Assembly (NCBI GenBank): GCA_964565165.1
Contig: CAZMDJ010000015.1
Location: forward strand, 1-18,375
Reading direction: 5' to 3'
DNA: 18,375 bases
Source: ZLKRG08 sp964565165
GTDB lineage: Bacteria; Actinomycetota; Actinomycetes; Nanopelagicales; Nanopelagicaceae
Positions within the stretch are counted from its first letter, which is position 1. The number at the start of each line of letters is the position of its first letter. The translations under genes were made by a program, and so were the position numbers. This document shows, piece by piece, positions 12,048 to 18,375 of this stretch. Under the pieces are notes generated by a model that did no database searches, was not told the DNA's origin, and saw only the letters and a list, made by a program, of their open reading frames with translations.

Positions 12048-13073
12048 ATGGACATCAAATTCGGTTTAGATACCTTCGGAGATATGCAGGTTGATGATGC
12101 AGGTAAGCCATTAAGTGCTGCTCAAACAATTCGCAATGTCGTTGAAGAAGCGGTACTTGCCGATTCCTTAGGAATTTACGGAATCAATGTAGGCGAACAT
12201 CATCGTGATGATTTTGCAATTTCTGCACCAGATACAGTTTTAGCTGGAATTGCCACACGCACAAAGCAGATTGTTTTAGGAACGGGTGTAACTGTTTTAT
12301 CTAGCGATGACTCCGTCCGAGTTTATGAACGATTCGCAACGTTAGATGCTTTATCTAATGGCCGTGCAGAAATTACAGCTGGACGTGGATCTTTTATTGA
12401 ATCTTTTCCACTCTTTGGTTTTGATTTATCGCAATATGAAATACTTTTCGAAGAGAAACTTGAACTATTAGTTGAAATATTGAAAGAGCAGCCTGTTACT
12501 TGGAGCGGTTCAACTCGACTTCCTCTTAATAATCAACATGTTTATCCAAAGACCGAACGTGGCGCGATTCCATTGCGCGTAGGCGTAGGCGGAACTCCGG
12601 CATCTGTCGTGCGAGCAGCTCGTTTAGATCTGCAATTAGCAATTGCAATCATCGGAGGAGACCCAGAACGATTTGCACCGTTTGCACATCTTTATCGAAA
12701 TTCAATGGCGGAATTCGGGCACACTCCAAAAGATATTTCTATTCACTCACCTGGCTATATTTCAGATACAGATGAACAGGCTATGGAAGAGCAGTGGCCT
12801 AATTACGAAAAGATGATTAGCCGCATTGGTCGCGAACGCGGTTGGGCGCCACCTACAAAGGATGGTTTCCTTCAAGAATGTCAGTATGGCTCGCAATATG
12901 TAGGTTCTCCAGAAACTGTCGCTAAGAAAATTGCACATGCAATCAAATCTGTTGGTGCACAGCGATTTGATTTCAAATATGCAAATGGACCGCAAAGCCA
13001 TTCAAGCTTAATGAAATCAATCGAACTATACGGAACAAAAGTTATTCCGATGGTTCGGGATCTCCTTGCTTAA
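12048..13073 (+). CDS. LLM-class flavin-dependent oxidoreductase (luciferase-like)
   Basis: This 341-residue protein has the bacterial luciferase-like TIM barrel. GVNVGEHH-type sequence (INVGEHHRDDFAISAPDTVLAGIA) and TKQIVLGTGVTVLSSDDSVRVYERFATLDALSNGR are typical of the Atu2307-like subgroup, followed by the RGSFIESFPLFGFDL loop and the C-terminal GSPETVAKKI helix. Such enzymes use reduced FMN or F420 to oxidise or reduce small molecules; the substrate cannot be inferred. Its 3' end overlaps the convergent VTT-like gene by 32 nt. The start is fixed by the leaderless-type promoter. Confidence 0.9.
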   Translation: MDIKFGLDTFGDMQVDDAGKPLSAAQTIRNVVEEAVLADSLGIYGINVGEHHRDDFAISAPDTVLAGIATRTKQIVLGTGVTVLSSDDSVRVYERFATLDALSNGRAEITAGRGSFIESFPLFGFDLSQYEILFEEKLELLVEILKEQPVTWSGSTRLPLNNQHVYPKTERGAIPLRVGVGGTPASVVRAARLDLQLAIAIIGGDPERFAPFAHLYRNSMAEFGHTPKDISIHSPGYISDTDEQAMEEQWPNYEKMISRIGRERGWAPPTKDGFLQECQYGSQYVGSPETVAKKIAHAIKSVGAQRFDFKYANGPQSHSSLMKSIELYGTKVIPMVRDLLA

Positions 13074-13620
13074 GGAATCTCTTCCAGTCGATTTTTGCAA
13101 TTAAATAAATAAGAGCTATTGAGAATAATTCGAGTAGCCATGCATATGGCGATTTAAATGCTCGAGTTAAAACTTGGCCGAAATCTGTAGTTTTCACAGT
13201 AGTTGCGCTTGCTGCATAAAACGAATAAGTAAAAATTCGCCCTGAGAAGAAAGCCAACGTTAGACGTTTTAAATTCAAATGCATCAAACCAGCGGCTTCA
13301 AATAGTTGAGCAGATGGCAATGGAGAGAGAATAAATAGAGCAAGAAGTCCATAACGTCTATTTTGATTCTCATCGAAGACTACGCCAGCGTCATAAAGGT
13401 TTTTGCGCGCTTTCTCAGGTATGTAATTGCGAAGCGCTCTTGTACCTACCGCCAATAAATATCTTCCTGAACCAGCTGCAAGTGCGGCAATAACTACGGC
13501 GAAAGCCGGATTTAAATTATGTGTAATTAGAAAGTAAACAATGATTGACCAAGTTGGTGGCGCCAACATCGGAGCCAAATTGCATAGGAAGACAACTAAT
13601 CCAAGGCTAATTAAGGTCAT
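13042..13620 (-). CDS. VTT/DedA-like integral membrane protein
   Basis: This 192-residue protein has about five hydrophobic segments: near the N-terminus, around 45-60 (VVIAALAAGSGRYLLAVGTRAL), around 92-110 (LLALFILSPLPSAQLFEAAGL), around 120-140, and near 165-180. The Gly-rich G-x-G-R segment and the SPLPSAQLFEAAGLMHLN block resemble VTT (SNARE-associated/DedA) proteins, which move lipids or maintain membrane homeostasis; the assignment is moderate. The ATG lies inside the end of the beta-CASP gene (14-nt overlap), suggesting coupled translation. Its 3' end runs 32 nt into the convergent LLM gene. Confidence 0.75.
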   Translation of the reverse strand: MTLISLGLVVFLCNLAPMLAPPTWSIIVYFLITHNLNPAFAVVIAALAAGSGRYLLAVGTRALRNYIPEKARKNLYDAGVVFDENQNRRYGLLALFILSPLPSAQLFEAAGLMHLNLKRLTLAFFSGRIFTYSFYAASATTVKTTDFGQVLTRAFKSPYAWLLELFSIALIYLIAKIDWKRFLKQGDPEPSE

Positions 13621-14992
13621 AAACCTGGTCTAACTTAGGAACCTGTGCTTTCCAATTGAGTTTGCTATGAATCAGATTGGCAAAAGATTCCGCAGAGTCT
13701 GATTCACCATGAACCGTGTAAACGCATTCTGGAATTGAATTAGCGCTCTTAAACCAGAGCAAAAGCTCTTCGCTATCTGCATGAACCGAGAACTCTTCAA
13801 TCTGAACTATCTCAGCATTTACTTCTACATACTTTCCATACATCTTGATCGTTGTGGCACCTGATAATAGATATTGGCCACGAGTACCGGCGGCTTGATA
13901 ACCAACTAAGAGAACTGAATTATTTGGATTCGGCAACATGTTCTCTAAATGGTGCACAACTCGACCACCTGTTGCCATGCCACTGGCAGAGATGATGATT
14001 GAAGGCTGAGTAATGTCGTTTAGCGCCTTTGATGCTTCAACAGTAGTTGCTTCACTTAATGAGCCTGGGTCGAATGGATCTTCTGGAAGATTAAATAATT
14101 CTGGGCGAATCTCCGGAGATTTTGAGTTAATCGCATCGCGGTAATAGTTAAGAGCAGAGAGCGCCATTGGAGAATCAACGTAGATTGGAATATTAGGAAT
14201 CTGTTTATTCTTAATCAAACGCTTCAAAGTCATCAACATGATTTCCGTACGATCAACAGCAAAGGCAGGGATCAAGATATTTCCATGTCTCTTAAGCGTT
14301 CTGTTAATAGCGTTTGCAAGAGAGTCATCAGATGTTGGGTGAGTGCGATTACCGTAAGTTGATTCTGTTACAAGTGCGGAAATCGGTCCAGCTGGAATCA
14401 GATCTGGATTTGTTAAAACCATATGGTTGCCTCGACCGATGTCACCGGTAAATACCACGCGCTTACCTTCGACATTTAAATCGACAAAAGAGGAGCCCAA
14501 AATATGCCCACTTCGATGGAAAGTTACAGAGACATTTTCTGCAACTTGGAACGGGGTATGAAAAGGAATCGGGTGGAAAAGAGCAATAGCTTGCTCGGCC
14601 TCTTCGGCGTTATACAAACCAGTTGGTTCCGCGTGCTTTGAGAAACCTTTCTTCTTTGCAAATTTCGCATCTTCAGTTTGTAGCTTTGCAGAATCGCGCA
14701 GAACAATTGCTGCCAATTTAGCGGTATATGGAGTGCAATAAATTGGTCCGTCATAACCTTCGCGTACCAACTTTGGTAGATATCCGCAGTGATCCAAATG
14801 TGCATGAGAAATTACTATTGAATTAATACTCTTTGGATCTTCGGGAAATGGTTCCCAATTCTTGCGACGAAGCTCTTTAAGGCCTTGATAAAGTCCGCAA
14901 TCAATCATCACCTTTGAGTTTTTACCCTCAACTATGAAGCGACTACCAGTCACAGTTCCGACTGCGCCAAGGAATTTAATGGTCGGAGACAT
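13607..14992 (-). CDS. Beta-CASP metallo-beta-lactamase-fold RNA hydrolase
   Basis: This 461-residue protein combines a metallo-beta-lactamase fold with a beta-CASP insertion. Metal ligands are visible: HAHLDH at 63-68, His163 in GHILGSS, Asp184 in TGDIG. STYGNRTH, then SPMA and SGMATGGRVVHHL mark the beta-CASP part, FSVHAD carries His404, and TVHGE (His428) closes the RMMBL region. The family resembles CPSF/YsaH-type ribonucleases acting on RNA ends. It is the first gene of an operon with the VTT-like gene. The ATG at 14992 has TAGTCT 6 nt upstream. It is divergent from a metal ATPase only 23 nt away. RNA substrate unknown. Confidence 0.92.
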   Translation of the reverse strand: MSPTIKFLGAVGTVTGSRFIVEGKNSKVMIDCGLYQGLKELRRKNWEPFPEDPKSINSIVISHAHLDHCGYLPKLVREGYDGPIYCTPYTAKLAAIVLRDSAKLQTEDAKFAKKKGFSKHAEPTGLYNAEEAEQAIALFHPIPFHTPFQVAENVSVTFHRSGHILGSSFVDLNVEGKRVVFTGDIGRGNHMVLTNPDLIPAGPISALVTESTYGNRTHPTSDDSLANAINRTLKRHGNILIPAFAVDRTEIMLMTLKRLIKNKQIPNIPIYVDSPMALSALNYYRDAINSKSPEIRPELFNLPEDPFDPGSLSEATTVEASKALNDITQPSIIISASGMATGGRVVHHLENMLPNPNNSVLLVGYQAAGTRGQYLLSGATTIKMYGKYVEVNAEIVQIEEFSVHADSEELLLWFKSANSIPECVYTVHGESDSAESFANLIHSKLNWKAQVPKLDQVYDLN

Positions 14993-14998
14993 ATTTAA

Positions 14999-15004
14999 AG
15001 ACTA
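14999..15004 (-). promoter_or_regulatory. -10 box of beta-CASP gene (leaderless type)
   Basis: TAGTCT on the minus strand, then 6 nt, then ATG at 14992. It overlaps the candidate -10 region (TATCGT at 15003-15008) of the divergent ATPase, so the two promoters may compete. Confidence 0.55.
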
Positions 15005-15015
15005 TCGTAAGGAAT

Positions 15016-16815
15016 GTGAAAGACAAGGTGACGGCGGTACTTTTATATTTATCTACCTCCGCATTAGCGCTGGGCCTCTTTCTTAAATACATATTTGATA
15101 TTTCTCCAGATATCCCGTGGGCGATTGGCGGCTTTGTCGGCTTAATCCCATCTATCAAATGGGTGATTGATGAATTAAAAGATAAGCAGATGGGCTCTGA
15201 TGTTCTAGCTATATTTTCAATAGTTGGAGCTCTTGTAATTCAAGAATTTTTCGCCGCATCAGTAATCTCTTTTATGTTGGCCTCTGGTCGCGCATTAGAA
15301 AGCTGGGCAGAGGGCCGCGCAGATTCTGCACTTAAATCTCTAATTGATCGCATGCCAAAGTTAGCCAATCGAATTACTGTTTCAGGGCAACTAGAAATAA
15401 TCTCAGTTGAAAATGTGGTTAGCGGAGATCGTTTGGTCGTGAAATCCGGAGAGATTGTTCCTGTTGATGGCATCGCGCAAGAAAGTTGCTACTTGGACCA
15501 ATCAGCACTTACCGGCGAACCATTACCGGTTCTGCTAAATAAATTAGATCCAGTAATAAGTGGAACGATAAATGCCGGAAATACTTTTGAAATGTTGGCA
15601 ACTGGCAACGTTAGCCAAAGTACTTACTCTGGAATCGTGACTATGGTTCGCAATTCCAGAGCCGAATCTTCTCCGAATATTCGATTAGCTAATAAGTGGG
15701 CGCTTAGATTCGTACCACTAACTATTTTGATGGCTGGTATTACATATCTATTAACTGGAGATGCGACACGTACTGTGGCGGTATTGGTTGTAGCAACACC
15801 GTGTCCGTTAATTCTGGCAGTACCTATTGCGCTGGTTGCGGGTATGTCACGCGCAACTAAGAGTGGCGCAGTTATTAAAGGCGGTGCGGTCTTAGAAAAA
15901 TTGAGTAGAGCAGAAGTTGTTCTATTAGATAAGACCGGAACCGTTACGCATGGTGGTCCAGTAATCACCGAGATCTCATCTATTCCAGGACTATCAACCG
16001 AATATGTATTACAGATTGCAGCTTCATTAGATCAATACAGCCCTCATGTGGTTGCTAAATCATTGGTAGATGAAGCTAAACGTCGCGAAATCAAATTATT
16101 GAGTGCATCCGATGTTATTGAAGAACATGGCAAAGAGGTAACTGGGCTAGTTGCAGGCAAGAAAGTGCGAGTTGGTGCAGCCCCTGATTCCATTCCGAAT
16201 TGGGCCAAATTAGAGCAGCCGCTTTTAGTTGCACTTCATGTTGATGAGGAGTTAATTGCCATGTTCGGCCTTGAAGATCCAATTCGTATGGAATCTCGCA
16301 GAACAGTTGATGAACTTCATCGCCTTGGCGTACGTGAAATTGTAATGATTACTGGCGATAAAGAAGATACCGCTAGGGCAGTAGCGAGTGAACTTGGTAT
16401 TAATCGTGTCATCGCAAACTCCACACCTGAAACCAAATTAAATACTGTTCATGAATATCGCAATAAAGTAACTGGAACAGTTTTGGTTGTTGGTGATGGC
16501 ATCAATGATGCACCAGCGCTAGCTGCATCCGATGTAGGAATTGCAATGGGTGCAAGAGGTGCAACTGCGGCTAGCGAAGCTGCAGATGTTGTAATTATTG
16601 AAGATTCAATAGATCGAGTTACCAGCGCAATCGCCCTAGCAAAAATCTCACACCGCAAAGCTCTTCAAGCATCAGTTGGAGGAATGGGGTTGGCGTTAAT
16701 TGCAATGGCTGCAGCTGCGGTTAATCATTTAACGCCAAGCGAAGGTGCTATCGTGCAAGAACTTATTGATTTACTTGCAATTATGTGGGCGTTAACTACG
16801 TTAAAAGCTAATTAG
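15016..16815 (+). CDS. P1B-5-like (TPCP/QExxD) metal translocating P-type ATPase
   Basis: This 599-residue membrane pump lacks an N-terminal metal-binding domain. Motifs are TGEP at 166-169, TPCP at 261-264 in the transport helix, DKTGT with Asp305, and GDGIND at 493-498. The last helix has QELID at 581-585. TPCP with QExxD is, as I recall, the signature of P1B-5 ATPases such as rhizobial Nia, linked to nickel and iron export; ion choice here is inferred. The usual HP dipeptide of the nucleotide domain is replaced by SPHVVA. The GTG at 15016 has AAGGA only 2 nt before it, too close for a normal ribosome site, but TATCGT 7 nt upstream fits leaderless initiation. The 3' end overlaps the convergent permease gene by 8 nt. 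Confidence 0.9.
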   Translation: MKDKVTAVLLYLSTSALALGLFLKYIFDISPDIPWAIGGFVGLIPSIKWVIDELKDKQMGSDVLAIFSIVGALVIQEFFAASVISFMLASGRALESWAEGRADSALKSLIDRMPKLANRITVSGQLEIISVENVVSGDRLVVKSGEIVPVDGIAQESCYLDQSALTGEPLPVLLNKLDPVISGTINAGNTFEMLATGNVSQSTYSGIVTMVRNSRAESSPNIRLANKWALRFVPLTILMAGITYLLTGDATRTVAVLVVATPCPLILAVPIALVAGMSRATKSGAVIKGGAVLEKLSRAEVVLLDKTGTVTHGGPVITEISSIPGLSTEYVLQIAASLDQYSPHVVAKSLVDEAKRREIKLLSASDVIEEHGKEVTGLVAGKKVRVGAAPDSIPNWAKLEQPLLVALHVDEELIAMFGLEDPIRMESRRTVDELHRLGVREIVMITGDKEDTARAVASELGINRVIANSTPETKLNTVHEYRNKVTGTVLVVGDGINDAPALAASDVGIAMGARGATAASEAADVVIIEDSIDRVTSAIALAKISHRKALQASVGGMGLALIAMAAAAVNHLTPSEGAIVQELIDLLAIMWALTTLKAN

Positions 16816-17608
16816 AATGAATATCGCGGCGATTGATAATCCAAGATGCCGCCAACGCCGCAACTGCCGAAAGAATGAAGAACTTCAAATCCGTAAGTAA
16901 ATCAAAGCCATCAATTAATTGATTTGCATCAATTAACCATTGGAATGGGTTAATCGGTTTAATAAAATTAAATTTCGAAACAATGGCAGTTAAGGTATAA
17001 AAAACATAGAAAAGAATCGCGATTCCGGCGCCAATACCTAGAGAAGCGCCTCGCTTGCCAGAGGCTGCGCCAAATAAGGCTCCAAATGCAGCGAAAAGCA
17101 TTCCAATCAAGAAACAACCCAGAGATCCTGCCGCTAAGTGGGAAGCGTTTAATTCCATATCTACAAACTTTGAACCAATGATCAAGTTAATAAAGTTAAT
17201 CACTGCCAATAAGGCAAGAGCAGAAATCATTGCAATGAGACGTGACCAAAGGATTCTGAATCTGGTGATTGGCAGCGCGAATAACATATCTGCAGTTCCG
17301 CGCTCTTCATCATCAGCGGTAGCGCCAGCACCCCAGGCAAGTCCGACGCCAATCATCACCATCGGAATTATCAAGCTAAAAAGTTCGGTATTTAAAAAGC
17401 CTGGACCTGAAAAGTAATCTTCCATACGGAACATCTTTTTAAAGCCCTCTGGGAAAGAGTCTAAGAAACTCTTCATTGAATCACCAGATTTGCTCATTGT
17501 TGGGTAGACCGATAATTCAATTGAATTCATGACAATTAATACGGCCGCCCATGAGACAAATGATTTCCAGTGACCACGCCAGGTCTGAAAGAAAAGTTGA
17601 GAACTCAT
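16808..17608 (-). CDS. ABC-2 type transporter permease
   Basis: This 266-residue protein has about six membrane segments, with a long extracytoplasmic loop (about 35-80) after the first helix, typical of ABC-2 exporters. DDEERGTADMLFALPITRFRILWSRLI is the conserved cytoplasmic coupling region, where the permease contacts its ATPase. The ATG overlaps the stop of the upstream ATPase gene by 4 nt (ATGA), so the two are translationally coupled and form one exporter. Substrate unknown; relatives export antibiotics, peptides or polysaccharide precursors. Confidence 0.9.
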   Translation of the reverse strand: MSSQLFFQTWRGHWKSFVSWAAVLIVMNSIELSVYPTMSKSGDSMKSFLDSFPEGFKKMFRMEDYFSGPGFLNTELFSLIIPMVMIGVGLAWGAGATADDEERGTADMLFALPITRFRILWSRLIAMISALALLAVINFINLIIGSKFVDMELNASHLAAGSLGCFLIGMLFAAFGALFGAASGKRGASLGIGAGIAILFYVFYTLTAIVSKFNFIKPINPFQWLIDANQLIDGFDLLTDLKFFILSAVAALAASWIINRRDIHSN

Positions 17609-18375
17609 TTTGATCCCACTTCAGCTAGGAAAATATCTTCAAGGCTAGTCTCATGAGTCTTTACATTCTCAACACCAAGTTCTACAGCAACTTTAAGTAA
17701 CTCGTGCTCCGAGCCAACAACAGTGCAGGTAATTCTCTTGCCGTGCACATCTACTTCGGATACTGAAGTAAGTGCTTTGAATCGTTCAGTTGAGGTTTCG
17801 CTAGGGAAGTGAAGGTCAATTTTCCTAATTGTGCGTGAACGTAAGGTGGCAATATCTTCAAAAACCATCAAATTGCCTTTATTGATAATCGCAACTCGAT
17901 CAGCCAAATGCTCAACTTCGCTCATTACGTGTGAAGAAAGAAGCACGGCAGCTCCTCGAGCTTTTGCTTCATCAAGAATCTTTTCAAATTCAATTTGAAC
18001 TAGCGGGTCAAGTCCGCTGGTTGGTTCATCAAGAAAGAGAATCTTTGGTTGATGCATAAATGCTTGAATTACGGCAACTTTCTGTCTATTACCTTTAGAA
18101 AGTTCACCTATTTTCTTATTTAAATCTAGTTTTAAACGCTTTGCGTAATCAGCTATGACTTCATCGCAATTGACTCCGCGAATCTCTGCGAACATCTTAA
18201 GGAAATTAATCGCTTTATAGCGATTGTAATAAGTTGGTGCGCCAGGTAAGTAACCCTCACTTTTTCTGTTTATTGGATTTTTAGTTAAAGCATTCTCGCC
18301 TTCGAACGTTGCGGTGCCACTAGTTGCACTAATTAATCCAAGTAAGGTGCGAATAGTTGTGGATTTGCCAGCGCC
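17605..18375 (-). CDS. ABC transporter ATP-binding protein (5' end beyond window)
   Basis: The frame is open to the window end, giving 256 codons without the N-terminus. It begins within Walker A (GAGKSTT). It continues with a Q-loop region where SEGYLPGAPTYY stands, a signature LSKGNRQKV in place of LSGGQ, Walker B ILFLDEPTSGLD, and the switch His in LSSHVMSEVEH. A roughly 80-residue C-terminal extension follows, as in ABC-2 (CcmA/NatA-like) ATPases. It energises the permease encoded directly downstream. An internal ATG at 18195 would remove Walker A and is not the start. Confidence 0.93.
   Translation of the reverse strand, partial: GAGKSTTIRTLLGLISATSGTATFEGENALTKNPINRKSEGYLPGAPTYYNRYKAINFLKMFAEIRGVNCDEVIADYAKRLKLDLNKKIGELSKGNRQKVAVIQAFMHQPKILFLDEPTSGLDPLVQIEFEKILDEAKARGAAVLLSSHVMSEVEHLADRVAIINKGNLMVFEDIATLRSRTIRKIDLHFPSETSTERFKALTSVSEVDVHGKRITCTVVGSEHELLKVAVELGVENVKTHETSLEDIFLAEVGSK

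Noticed and set aside
17605..18195. Short ABC ATPase starting at ATG 18195
   Set aside because: The same frame continues upstream to the window end and contains Walker A (GAGKST), so the gene is simply truncated by the window.

Overview
The window looks like chromosome from a low-GC, streamlined actinobacterium, plausibly a freshwater Nanopelagicales (acI) relative. Signs are actinobacterial-type genes, GTG/TTG starts, very tight packing with overlapping convergent genes, and many promoters whose -10 box lies 6 nt upstream of the start codon (leaderless type). The lineage is inferred from gene style, not from a marker.

Layout. Positions 1-1669 (minus) hold a collagen-like surface protein followed by a lipoprotein cut by the window edge. 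At about 1700-2040 (plus) lies the RNase P RNA gene rnpB. Its last 20 nt (TCCGGCTTAYAGGGCGACTC) recur at 4355-4374 and 7372-7391. These three copies bound two compact tandem cassettes: cassette 1 (about 2.3 kb) carries a P1B-4-type metal ATPase and a GDCCVxC protein; cassette 2 (about 3.0 kb) carries a TetR regulator and an MMPL exporter broken by an in-frame TAA. Each cassette begins with an ungapped 161-nt module: rnpB tail, covarying terminator hairpin, TTGTACAA palindrome and ATGGGCA-type repeats. Neither encodes an integrase. The third copy, followed by a strong terminator, appears to be the original rnpB 3' end, displaced 5.3 kb. I regard this rnpB-tail cassette array as the most interesting content of the window.

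From 7400 on is ordinary chromosome: two paralogous 53-aa Cys/His proteins flanking a YCII protein and a small Cys-rich protein; cysK-cysE for cysteine synthesis; a YceI protein; a DUF4389 membrane protein also interrupted by an in-frame TAA; a FrnE-like DsbA-family protein divergent from an LLM flavin oxidoreductase; a beta-CASP nuclease overlapping a VTT/DedA-like membrane protein; a P1B-5-type (TPCP/QExxD) metal ATPase; and an ABC-2 exporter (permease plus ATPase, the latter cut by the window end).

Common themes are metal and toxic-compound efflux, thiol/cysteine metabolism and RNA processing. Convergent genes abut or overlap by 0-32 nt, leaving no room for terminators; the recognizable terminator hairpins occur at the rnpB-tail copies and after yceI.
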